DNA of 23,568 nucleotides from a virus: positions 1 through 23,568 of the IMG/VR virus record IMGVR_UViG_3300030450_002023. One strand, written 5' to 3'. Each line of letters starts with the position of its first letter. Position 1 is the stretch's first letter. Of the stretch, positions 17,701 to 23,086 are shown one piece after another. A program made the translations under genes and the position numbers. Under the pieces are notes generated by a model, which was not told where the DNA came from, did no database searches, and worked only from the letters and a program-made list of their open reading frames with translations.

Positions 17701-18307
17701 CAGTGGCAAGATTCTTAGCCCCTCTAGCGAAACGCTCAACCGGATCTAAATAAATTTCTTGCACGAAATCAACAAACCCTGACATGAGATCAAATAATGG
17801 GTCATCTTCAATTTTGGCGTATTCTGCTTCATCAAAAGGGTCGATACGATAAATAGCTGCTGCAACAGATTGCCCTAGCGTTCGTTTATCGTTAATATCC
17901 CATGCACTTGCCCAAGCGGAACTATCAAATATCTTGTCAGGTCTGCCATTTATAGAAGCGCTTAACATAGTCGCAACTGTTCCTAAAGGTCTATCAACAA
18001 CTTCTTGCATCACCCAATCCCACGCTTCAAAAGCAGGACCAACTACTTGTCGCCCAGGGGAACGCACTTGTTCCGGCAACGCTCCTATCAAAGAACCCAC
18101 AACTCCTTCAGGTCCAAAAGCACCTGATAAAGTTTGTCCCATTAAATCTTCTTGAACGCTGCCTAAAAGAATTTCAAAACCATCATCGAAATCGCCTTGC
18201 GCTATTTCATACCCTGAATGAACAACGTCAATGCCAAATTTGCCGACACCTAAACCGATATCGACAAACCCTTTAGCTATGTTACCTACTCGATCAAATA
18301 ATCCCAT
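8780..18307 (-). CDS. Giant internal virion protein, candidate DNA-ejection protein (3175 aa)
   Basis: A single uninterrupted 9.5-kb frame. Visible regions: residues 1-120, Gly-rich amphipathic helices (MGLFDRVGNIAKGFVDIGLG); about 423-470, a Lys/Arg/Glu coiled coil ending in ETVEEVVEETVEEAV; about 545-570, the same repeat again; about 700-1400, a long beta-rich stretch with few recognisable motifs; about 1960-2000, WRPLVLLTPKWGLRIQLDET; 2116-2138, a hydrophobic Ala/Gly segment (FVIGAALLNPVVGAAWAGV); about 2646-2715, LIFPFFNAWQEVLTRWGRL and following. The last two conserved blocks resemble very large virion proteins of actinobacterial and marine phages in my memory. A membrane-active, ejected protein is the best reading. 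Size is comparable to the N4 virion RNA polymerase, but I cannot find the polymerase motifs. TAATG junctions at both ends. Confidence 0.72.
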   Translation of the reverse strand: MGLFDRVGNIAKGFVDIGLGVGKFGIDVVHSGYEIAQGDFDDGFEILLGSVQEDLMGQTLSGAFGPEGVVGSLIGALPEQVRSPGRQVVGPAFEAWDWVMQEVVDRPLGTVATMLSASINGRPDKIFDSSAWASAWDINDKRTLGQSVAAAIYRIDPFDEAEYAKIEDDPLFDLMSGFVDFVQEIYLDPVERFARGAKNLATGKTVVAVSKTGRLLDKVEDFGDAHVIGRRTAHNRMGLELSPERVYVRGGGKGWRSADAEGKLIKSKGIFPGKKTKTLTREQRTARAMIAQPINSLRAQSALNLAWWQRAQSNMGAFDNLDVFEEVNLSEAKNGRLQGLKDAIPRRMAGKGKGMPEQAFELIARGATPEARDLTFRALMGDMSVWDDVGEFGDEIREMLGPDDNGQTFYEKVREIRHLRKLDEEARAAEKEAKKRERDNARKRDARKTEKKETVEEVVEETVEEAVKEPQVIKVTKLFVDDHLSRDLPMPEIVKETKTHYFIKADFSNEGFVDLFEDAKFYADGDDFDKGLRASARALAKKIDEVSKETVEEVVEEAVTETPTPALVEEAATIPETRTKPVEDWADIQDVANATEAINTIITRTGISLAEAVRVFLERHMTTRKQIRRIADSWDEENTLRRKTGGIVDRGTLGNSPFNTGEGYAGRKEIGRLSPLGKRILKELFMLQEIRDTLRVLKREGEIGKVDEGVIDELIKQIGDDTDQALAYFRSRLTPGTETKLFRTRWGPEIWDPSLHGGSKVLAPVTMLESESWKSFTYKERARGIPVGTTEMGEFGVGPLWGKSPEALEVGDSGFIPDMPVLDVLENENLIGVIERTEKHTEMVLNSEIFGELNGRTVVDVDTTNNVILVEVSRMEKGRHAPIWVELLVKADGTVEEIRRIKSYDHQKKWGTKFRPMGVSDIPKLKEDMLAREQAIALGEAIDDGSAVGLLHSSKSTGEPVEYELHSRMVHLPESSYEIIEWRIVDETHLLGEEGVGEPVRLISYTAGKSVKGNERIKVHPHVIDEGQVVEVGMETFPPDVGTPALRRERELTSTGRDRVRDLYEVDLDEFTGSELARGFGRSDVPQRTRRGEVVETVKVEGKGHMFVDTTLLEEMGFVVVDEFGDDLVGKSSKDLFNKLIRRNKDETTSKGLRYDHPIRKKAVKDETGAVEDLSGEFTVEAEKVDEQFIDGTFDRKRDRTVRAHTNYVVRDREGRIVGKYNPVEPITGSSKRIELVTAKSMDYPIAIRVAKTQAGTYSVTLTEEHYVAVGRKSPGSKKISGKTTKEVFDNVVAELHGFQMTDKFTAKGEVKPGYTPPTARLRGNVNDSNKADAKAHLAAKGHLAGRLTIDDFVEEDGVFVLQDAEMKLGKEASVQIVDEDGAITVIIDGEIIEKRSPLVRNEEGVLIREGRPATVADVETAARTVDQEAALLGQVAEPETTAITTMEQAVQEVNNWWNDFEVSRATTSSEAQLARQARIDELIDEVTEGHGKLHSVDWETLIDVDYTLKMNMPRKSSVFGTGNPADTPSVAELLMDDPNFTNRLNIVAELITENGGVEFARIVDAPIETIYSGQIIGYYESRMATLYARHRELREAGESGLSYSELYQRAKTSDPEKWASEIVDDYRIPSTLSPLGFRTLRVFNQRLPHSLINWANTQGVTRQVERVLEQASKVAFKIPANALKPEDLEKLVKAGRAFVVEGASSIEIKLIGLDEVVEFMGEISRIATDGGPVQHDNLKNLFETKMDTLAERGDKLLKQLGVETEISLQEAYKKSGDMKNNQLRTGKEVETGRGRRKPRSQMGVQEGASEAPVGTGLADQAKGVQEGKLKRTVISGVDENGEFFSINLNMSTHEVKQASVVPRWDLLGKAVDDAISETGRSSLRRKGGKSKVQLIEEKYATKRAKIDDKYRGKISREELDQRKKELKELSAAEAEELSKLDSVSIAKEAQMSAAGAVNALAEGTMTVWRPLVLLTPKWGLRIQLDETLRRAADIGALSELTNLIVNTRRWKNTLAANGIEFDMKSMMDSLVVDATEIAGHGTGKKPAFREKYGRVYDPESIGDQMRMIQDNIEDFNKLHGTNYTVDNFHEYFGDKAAKEAREIAGKRKVYRPSAARFVIGAALLNPVVGAAWAGVHGIRRWQRLNNVAQLNTGMAIADQLMREAKKLLREAIDEEDLVLQEIAKGMLSRAEDTEKFVQELLREATNRGTIKEQPKNTGRHATVDTDLIVNNVEKADALIENSGFGNLNINGAIVRNAYGDDSAHREMIASENSASSSQMAAVKSRRNFHIKEFKKTASADWVTWRLGDEATDKAAFVDGWNRLINRYQAIGNGFEGVFRIIWSDAPKVERVQRLAAELANSKDLRTRLNVLEINRFENAEEAYATAASHIIEEFDQVVPRILVESEGPTFAKLRARIQEGEPVVWKDVEDVLANPDVVKSLLGDIELMKEPSPKEYYLRMRGLDDDAFEFDDFLKANKISEEEFLKNPEKYLPEEMREGYTNELKVYRQQQASIKQQNLINIIRTSQEGRAFEAHRDFGVANAPNHRTVDAGRIPGVNAKVNAWVEEMFDTLGTIPSDELSRHPYFRTKYEREVVRLVSKHIDKSGEVNLTQRQLQRIEETARTKALGETKDLLYDLAEESRFGEMTRLIFPFFNAWQEVLTRWGRLATENPAFVAKTWRLYQAPWNFEAIGVTEIVDDEGTKYNVFRLPEYVSKIPKSLRPGVLGDITEQRNIRFSKEGLFSMLQSGIPGFGPLLTIPVREAVLADPSLEETVSFMFPLGHPEGGLTQRMISGYLPAWQQNVVNWFWETPTRERMVQSMALQIYVEAEELGKPIDLSDEIAVNQWISEANHRTEQFFIFRAATGLFSPTSTTAVSPYYDLMKIAKDYQKKYGVREGDSRFLAEYGEDLFALTARMTRLNDGVAASATSEKAREVVQELVEAHPAIGAYLTFSLGGSDEEYKFNQAAYRKQQQEQISPADPRKRRERKTVFETLSDVEVELGWKKYDEVMGFVRKVQDENLASGLPTSLNHSSLIWLRDWKNQELDMIREEHPQWGVALDNSGVKKNIVAYVDGFLDALNDPHIQQRPSTRHLVRYFDMRGDIEEELVRRKTEEDGSLDLSAKTNSDLLLYWEIEREKFGMIPEFSKIYDRYFARDMIPEESFVSVLKGSRLAA
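16637..16955 (-). repeat. 31-bp direct repeat encoding ETVEEVVEE in giant gene
   Basis: The identical 31-base segment occurs at 16637-16667 and 16925-16955 within the giant gene. It encodes KETVEEVVEE in the same frame each time, and a degenerate extra unit (ETVEEAV) follows the 16925 copy. Identity at the DNA level over 288 bases separation suggests recent duplication or slippage, or gene conversion between the copies. Confidence 0.85.
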
Positions 18308-18672
18308 TAAAGTTCTTCTATCGGACCTACAAATGATTTCATTTCACGGACAAGATTTCTAAGCTGAGGCGATGAATGAGGCTCTGAAGCCATTTGTTCC
18401 AACACAGGTAACATAGATAAAGTTTTTTTACGCCTCATCATGTTATCTTCTGGAGTTGGAGCGTTAACCCCATCGCCCATAGCTGTTATAGCTTCCCCTG
18501 GTCTTTCAGAGGGTCTTTTGAAACTTGCCTCACCTGGGCGCATTGCAGGAACTCCAGGTTCCATTTTAGGTAACGGAACTATTCCTTGTGATTCTTCTTG
18601 CGCTTTAGCTTCACCATACTGTTGCCCTGTGACAGTTTTAGCTGCCTGTTGTCCTTTTCCTTTTCTTGGCAT
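18307..18672 (-). CDS. Small protein between portal and giant gene (121 aa)
   Basis: No family recognised. The first ~80 residues are disordered-looking: basic MPRKGKGQQAAK start, then Pro/Gly/Glu-rich (PLPKMEPGVPAMRPGEASF and PSERPGEAITAMGDG). The last ~40 residues form a probable amphipathic helix pair (TLSMLPVLEQMASEP, then QLRNLVREMKSFVG). Overlaps by one base at each end with portal stop and giant start (TAATG both times). A small, partly disordered protein in this position could be a head-tail connector accessory, a chaperone for the giant protein or a minor packaged protein. Sequence does not choose among these. Confidence 0.65.
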   Translation of the reverse strand: MPRKGKGQQAAKTVTGQQYGEAKAQEESQGIVPLPKMEPGVPAMRPGEASFKRPSERPGEAITAMGDGVNAPTPEDNMMRRKKTLSMLPVLEQMASEPHSSPQLRNLVREMKSFVGPIEEL

Positions 18673-20435
18673 TACATAGCTCCAAGAAGTTCAGCTAAAC
18701 CGGCAGGTCCACCCTCGGCTGGAGGAGCAGCCATAGCTTCAGCTCCAGCTCCGGGTAGAGCTATGCCAGGTTGTGCTTCAGGGGATGTAGGCGAAACCAT
18801 TTCGGCTTGCCTTTCTTGCGCTTCACGCTGTACTTTCTCAACAGCGCCAGCAAGTTCTTCTTTGTCAGCTTTAACAAGATCAATGATACGAGCAATATCC
18901 GCAGGCGGTATTGCCCCTGTCGCTGCTTGCTGTTGCAAACCAGATAACAAACTTTGCTCCAACTGTTCAGCAGTCACAGCGTCACGTTCAGCTTCAACAT
19001 CTTCAACAAGAGGATCTATCTTCATAAAGGACTCTTTTGACATTGTTCCCATTTGAAGCCTTTGACCGCCAGCAATAACAAGATTATTGATGTCAGCGCC
19101 AGCATGGCTGTAAGACACCACATTGTCATCCGTTGTAAAGTGTTTATTCGGGACATAATCTACCTTACCTTTCACCTTGCCCATAGAAACATAAAACGAT
19201 TTAGATTTGCTACCGGCATGGGACTTAGCCATAGCGATAGCTATTTTGTTTTCAGCTTCTAATGAACGAGCAAGGATACGTTGCGATTCTTGGACAGCGA
19301 AATCAACAACAGCGGAAAGCACAGCGTCACCACGGCGACCAGTACGAATGTTGCTAGTAGATTCACCACCGAACTCGGCAGGGACACCAGCAGTTAAACG
19401 CTGCGCCCTTTCCAAACGATCAATCGCAGGGTTAGTCATAAACCCTGGCTGTAATTGCATGTCCCGTAAGTCACCGCCACGGATAACACCAACTTCACCA
19501 GTCAGTCCGTTCGCTGCGTTAATAATTGAAGGCTGTTCACCAGCTCTACCAACAAGCCAAGTATCAGGAAAGATACCTTTCTGCACAGCTATAACTTCCA
19601 AAGCCATCAGCTTCGCCTGCTGCTGGTACATTCCAAGAATGCCATCGAACTGTCCGCTAGGTTCATCCAACGAAATACGTTGCGACATAACAACAGGACA
19701 TACCCCTGTCCGGTTAGGGACACGTTCTAATTCTGCAACAACAAGTTCATGGTCATCTTTCGACGACCACATGCCTACACTGTGAGCAGGATTGCGAACA
19801 GCGACAAGCACATATTCTTCATGGTCAACGTATTCGATAAGTTCTATAGGTCGAGATTGATCGTAAGGAGCGTCAGCAACGCCAGCAAACCGCAAAGCAG
19901 CATCAGGATATTGTTTACGAACCCAACCAAATGAACGCTCATAACCAAACACGCAATCCGAAGGACTCATATCATCAGCCCCACGCAAATTAGACGGATA
20001 CGCTGTTAACGGATCACGAACATGCCACGTTGGGCAACCCTTATCGTGGTCAAAACGTATCTGAACAATCGTGTTGGCATACCCAATTAAATGTCTTGCT
20101 CTCTTAGCTAGTTGCATGTCAATTCTTGAGTTCTGCCACCACCCGAAAAGCGCTTTACGACGAATCGCAGCAAACTTCTGAGCTTGCTTAGATGACTCAT
20201 CTTCAGGTGGACACACAATGTCCGGGGTTACCGAAGCTATCCGCATAGCTGTCTGATCTAAACCTTGCGCTAACAAGTTAGCAACAGCGGAAGATTCGGT
20301 GGTATCTATCTCAGGTAAAGGAATGATAACGTCACCATTGTAATGGTCACGGATATTTCTCATTCTTTCTTTCGCACCAGCATGATTAGATGATCTGGCA
20401 TAATACAGATCTACAATTTCTTCAACGGTTTTCAA
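18672..20435 (-). CDS. Portal protein (587 aa)
   Basis: Forms the dodecameric vertex ring through which DNA enters. It directly follows the large terminase and has portal length. Features: N-terminal helices (VEEIVDLYYARSSNHAGAKE), a beta-rich wing with VRDPLTAYPSNLRGADD, a central segment ending LERAQRLTAGVPAEFGGEST, and then SNIRTGRRGDAVLSAVVDFA followed by the long helix QESQRILARSLEAENKIAIA, typical of the portal crown/stem. The C-terminal ~45 residues are disordered and Pro/Ala/Gly-rich. The start is TTG at 20433-20435, four bases after the terminase stop. GGGG lies eight bases before it. The next in-frame ATG is 24 codons in and would remove conserved-looking helix, so TTG is preferred. 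Coupling to terminase translation is likely. Confidence 0.88.
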   Translation of the reverse strand: MKTVEEIVDLYYARSSNHAGAKERMRNIRDHYNGDVIIPLPEIDTTESSAVANLLAQGLDQTAMRIASVTPDIVCPPEDESSKQAQKFAAIRRKALFGWWQNSRIDMQLAKRARHLIGYANTIVQIRFDHDKGCPTWHVRDPLTAYPSNLRGADDMSPSDCVFGYERSFGWVRKQYPDAALRFAGVADAPYDQSRPIELIEYVDHEEYVLVAVRNPAHSVGMWSSKDDHELVVAELERVPNRTGVCPVVMSQRISLDEPSGQFDGILGMYQQQAKLMALEVIAVQKGIFPDTWLVGRAGEQPSIINAANGLTGEVGVIRGGDLRDMQLQPGFMTNPAIDRLERAQRLTAGVPAEFGGESTSNIRTGRRGDAVLSAVVDFAVQESQRILARSLEAENKIAIAMAKSHAGSKSKSFYVSMGKVKGKVDYVPNKHFTTDDNVVSYSHAGADINNLVIAGGQRLQMGTMSKESFMKIDPLVEDVEAERDAVTAEQLEQSLLSGLQQQAATGAIPPADIARIIDLVKADKEELAGAVEKVQREAQERQAEMVSPTSPEAQPGIALPGAGAEAMAAPPAEGGPAGLAELLGAM

Positions 20436-20439
20436 TTTA

Positions 20440-22353
20440 TTAACCCCAGTTTTCTGTCACCCAGGAAGGTCGCCATTGCTTTACTGGTTCTGCCATTGGC
20501 GTATATAATTTTTCTAGGTTATGTTCTACGAACCATTGTGCCATAACACAGTCGTCAGTCCTAGACCCTGTGCCTTCTGGGTTCCATTTTGTTACTTCAT
20601 TTACCAAAAGCAAAGAATGGGGTCTAGCATCAGTACGTTGCTTACCGGGAAGTCGAATACGACCTAAACGGTACAAAGGCGCTAACATCTGCACCCCATA
20701 CTTAGGATCACCCTTGTTTCGAGCATGTGTATAATGCGGAACAAGCTCAACTCCTCTAAGAGCTGACCACCTTCGGAAATGATCGTACTGCAAAATAAAT
20801 TTCTGAGCAGCGTTCGCTTCAACTATCCAATGCGTAATCGGATTACCTATCTCGTTACTAATCTGCCACCACTCCTCAGCTATCCCAGTGAACGTTTGCG
20901 TGTCATGGTTCCAATCCAAAAACGCTGGAGCATCCATCTTACGACGATACGACTCCAACAAATAACGGTACTCACTATCAGGACAATACGCCCAGCATTG
21001 CAAAGCCCAAAAATTAGATGGGGAAGGATCGGCTGAAGCAACTACCATGACATCTCCTGGAAGATATCGTGGTATTTCCCACAGGTCACGTTCTTTATCC
21101 CAACATCCAATGTAATCCACCCCGTTTTTGCCCTCTCCTCCGCTAATCCAAAGAGGATCAACTAAAACAGAAGCAGGGTCAGAGTCCTCCTGCTGGTACA
21201 AAATCTCATAACGGTCAGGTGTTTGCGCTTTCACATGACGTATCTTCCGCCACGGCAACCTCCGAGGATACAACATGCACCCTTCCGGGTAAGCAGGATC
21301 ACTTATCTTATGGAAACCTTCACATCTATCTTCATAATGCGCTTTGAATTTCAAATGGCTGTACTTGCGTTCCCCTTCACCATCTACTTTGTCCTCATCT
21401 ATCTCTATTTCTTCTTCTTCTTCAAGCGGAGCGAACTTATCTAACGCATAACGGTAAATATCATCAGAAGCCATACGCTGCCCCTGCAACACCAACAAAC
21501 CACCCGGCTCCAACCGTGTTTCAGCCACCTCATCCCACCAACGATACATGTCAGAACGAGACTCCGAGTTACGCATCTTACGAGGATCCCAAACATCATC
21601 CCAAATAATAAGATCAAAACGACCACCAAGAAAACCAGAGTCCATACCGAACGCTGACCATGACGGTTCCTTCTGAGACAACGCCACATCCCCTGGTTGC
21701 ACAATCGTGAACGCTTCTGCACGCCAGATTTCTTTAGCGTCAGGCTTAAACTGACCAAAGTCCTGCTGTAAAGTACGTTCAGCGTCAACCGCTAATTTCA
21801 ATTTAACATCGTTTAATTCGGCTCGGGCGACATGCTCTCGTTCAAACTCCGCACGCAAACGTCGTGTATACCATTCTGCTAATCGTTGCGTCGAGGAACC
21901 GAGCATTCCACGAATTGCCCTATTGCGGACCGTCGCCCAAGCCGGAAGCACCTTCGCAAAGAACGTTGATTTACCGCTGCCAGGGGGTGCATTGATAACA
22001 ACGTATTCTTCTAAAGGTGTTTCAAAAAGCGAAAAAATTTTCTCAGTGGCTTCTATCTGCCACGGTTGCAAGATAATGCCAAAATAGCGTAAAGCGAATT
22101 TCTCAATGTTATCCCAGCATTCCTGCACCTCCGATGGAAGTTCCTCATAACTAGGAATATCAGAAACCCCAACCTTATCAACCTGTTCTTTCGCTATTAC
22201 ATAATTTCGGGTTGATACACGCCCAGATTCATTATCTCTAGCAGAATGATAATTAACACCAGCCTGCTGCGCTGCTTTCCACATACTGTTACTACGTCTG
22301 AGAATAAGGTACTCAACCCATTTCTCAACTGGGGTAGCTTTACCAGAAGCCAT
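20440..22353 (-). CDS. Terminase large subunit with N-terminal HTH-like segment (637 aa)
   Basis: Motor ATPase and nuclease for DNA packaging. ATPase: LQPWQIE near 96-101 (Q-motif), Walker A APPGSGKST at 122-130, Walker B RFDLIIWDD at 245-253, and LVLQGQR at 287-293 as coupling motif. Nuclease: acidic residues at D442 (ASADPSPSNF), E512 (HWIVEANAAQ) and D600/D601 (SRTDDCVMAQW), the usual three-carboxylate RNase H-like site. A run of acidic residues (EEEEEIEIDEDK, 311-322) lies in the linker between domains. Residues about 12-45 (EYLILRRSNSMWKAAQQAGV) look like a helix-turn-helix usually found in the small terminase subunit. No separate small subunit is visible in this window. Start ATG overlaps the preceding stop as TAATG. 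Confidence 0.95.
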   Translation of the reverse strand: MASGKATPVEKWVEYLILRRSNSMWKAAQQAGVNYHSARDNESGRVSTRNYVIAKEQVDKVGVSDIPSYEELPSEVQECWDNIEKFALRYFGIILQPWQIEATEKIFSLFETPLEEYVVINAPPGSGKSTFFAKVLPAWATVRNRAIRGMLGSSTQRLAEWYTRRLRAEFEREHVARAELNDVKLKLAVDAERTLQQDFGQFKPDAKEIWRAEAFTIVQPGDVALSQKEPSWSAFGMDSGFLGGRFDLIIWDDVWDPRKMRNSESRSDMYRWWDEVAETRLEPGGLLVLQGQRMASDDIYRYALDKFAPLEEEEEIEIDEDKVDGEGERKYSHLKFKAHYEDRCEGFHKISDPAYPEGCMLYPRRLPWRKIRHVKAQTPDRYEILYQQEDSDPASVLVDPLWISGGEGKNGVDYIGCWDKERDLWEIPRYLPGDVMVVASADPSPSNFWALQCWAYCPDSEYRYLLESYRRKMDAPAFLDWNHDTQTFTGIAEEWWQISNEIGNPITHWIVEANAAQKFILQYDHFRRWSALRGVELVPHYTHARNKGDPKYGVQMLAPLYRLGRIRLPGKQRTDARPHSLLLVNEVTKWNPEGTGSRTDDCVMAQWFVEHNLEKLYTPMAEPVKQWRPSWVTENWG

Positions 22354-22535
22354 TAATCATTCCACTCGATCCAAGCCCTAGCGCCACACGACAACGGCTT
22401 ATCAGACTGCACAACCTTAGCCCCTTTAGGAATCTCAAACTCTTGATGATACTCAGATCCCTTGTACGTTCGATGTATAACAGCAGGGAGTCCTTTTCGG
22501 AGCCTTTGCTGGTGTATATGAACCTGATGTTTCAT
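22353..22535 (-). CDS. Small conserved phage protein (60 aa)
   Basis: Basic at its N-terminus (MKHQVHIHQQRLRKGLPAVI), then a beta-rich segment with HQEFEIPKGAKVVQSDKPL and SCGARAWIEW. The ending 'VV-S-x-KPL-x-CGAR-W-E' is a pattern I remember from small uncharacterised proteins next to terminases in actinobacterial phages. It has no recognised function. A nucleic-acid-binding or packaging accessory role is possible from the basic N-terminus and the location. It starts two bases after the 70-aa stop and its stop forms TAATG with the terminase start. Confidence 0.75.
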   Translation of the reverse strand: MKHQVHIHQQRLRKGLPAVIHRTYKGSEYHQEFEIPKGAKVVQSDKPLSCGARAWIEWND

Positions 22536-22537
22536 AA

Positions 22538-22750
22538 TCAGCCATTAACACCGTAATGGATATGCACTACCGCCCAACAAAAATCACGCTCACCATACTG
22601 CTCCCAATACTCCTGCCACTCAGCCTCATCATCACGATGAACACCATCATGGTTCTCACAATACAAGTCAGAACAATACCCCTTATCATAACCTTCAGCT
22701 AACCAACGCACAAAATCTGATTCACTAGGTTTCTTCGTAGGTCTCCTCAT
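22538..22750 (-). CDS. Small Cys/His protein, possible zinc binder (70 aa)
   Basis: Starts MRRPTKKPSESDFVRWLAEG and continues DKGYCSDLYCENHDGVHRDD, then an acidic helix and a C-terminal beta segment (DFCWAVVHIHYGVNG). C26, C31, H34 and the C-terminal C58 could bind a metal. 'GYCS-x3-C-x-x-HDG' is a block I remember from small actinobacterial phage proteins of unknown function, sometimes found far from the terminase. It follows the basic 87-aa gene with a TAATG junction. No stronger statement on function is justified. Confidence 0.72.
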   Translation of the reverse strand: MRRPTKKPSESDFVRWLAEGYDKGYCSDLYCENHDGVHRDDEAEWQEYWEQYGERDFCWAVVHIHYGVNG

Positions 22751-23013
22751 TATTTTTTACCCCTGTTTCTCGCCCTATTCTTAGAAGCGTTCTCCGTAGT
22801 ATACCCACCACCTTTCTTATGCGAAACGTCTTTACCCCCCTTTCCTGCAATACCACGCTTAACACGCTCACGCTGCAAATCAGCACGATACTTCTTACGC
22901 TTCGCAGACTTATGATACGCCGTATCATACGCCTTCTTCTTCGCCCTAGCTTTAGGATTCTTCGCATAATACTGGGCTGACTTCTTAGGTCTAGCGCTTT
23001 TTCTTGGAGCCAC
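22750..23013 (-). CDS. Highly basic small protein, HNH-like remnant possible (87 aa)
   Basis: Lys/Arg-rich throughout (starts with APRKSARPKKSAQYYAKNPK). A helical basic region of 'KARAKKKAYDTAYHKSAKRK' type is followed by GIAGKGGKDVSHKKGGGYTT and ENASKNRARNRGKK. The pairing 'KD-V-S-H-x3-G' with a later 'N-R-x-R-N' is the ending I remember from small proteins common in uncultured marine phages. It is reminiscent of, but shorter than, an HNH nuclease core, and lacks a full set of ligands. Start is GTG at 23011-23013 because no ATG occurs in the first third; GAAGAAG precedes it inside the 31-aa gene, which it overlaps by 23 bases. DNA binding is likely from charge alone. Confidence 0.7.
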   Translation of the reverse strand: MAPRKSARPKKSAQYYAKNPKARAKKKAYDTAYHKSAKRKKYRADLQRERVKRGIAGKGGKDVSHKKGGGYTTENASKNRARNRGKK

Positions 23014-23086
23014 GCTTCTTCTTCTTCTTCACTTTCTTAGACGGTCTACCAACCTTACTACCATAAGTACCTTTACCATAAGGCAT
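22991..23086 (-). CDS. Very basic 31-aa peptide (MPYGKGTYG type)
   Basis: ATG at 23084-23086 forms TAATG with the preceding stop, and the frame ends at TAG 22991-22993. The peptide begins MPYGKGTYGSKVGRPSKK and continues with a Lys/Arg-only tract of seven or more residues. 15 of 31 residues are Lys or Arg and none is acidic. 'MPYGKGTYGSKVGRP' is a start I remember from tiny proteins in uncultured marine phage genomes, whose function is unknown. It could coat DNA or bind the capsid interior, as small basic core peptides do in some viruses. Because it is coupled to both neighbours and not simple noise, I count it as a gene. Confidence 0.7.
   Translation of the reverse strand: MPYGKGTYGSKVGRPSKKVKKKKKRGSKKKR

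Noticed and set aside
19207-19785. Plus-strand frame of 192 codons antisense to portal
   Set aside because: Composition is shadow-like and the opposite strand is a clear portal gene; no operon context on the plus strand.
21441-21788. Minus-strand 115-codon frame within the terminase gene
   Set aside because: It overlaps the ATPase domain in another frame, and its Val/Leu/Arg-rich sequence looks like an alternate-frame artefact.
22725-22967. Minus-strand 80-codon Arg-rich frame overlapping the 87-aa gene
   Set aside because: Arg/Ile/Val-rich alternate frame of a Lys-rich gene. The 87-aa frame has the TAATG junction and recognisable motifs; this one has neither.
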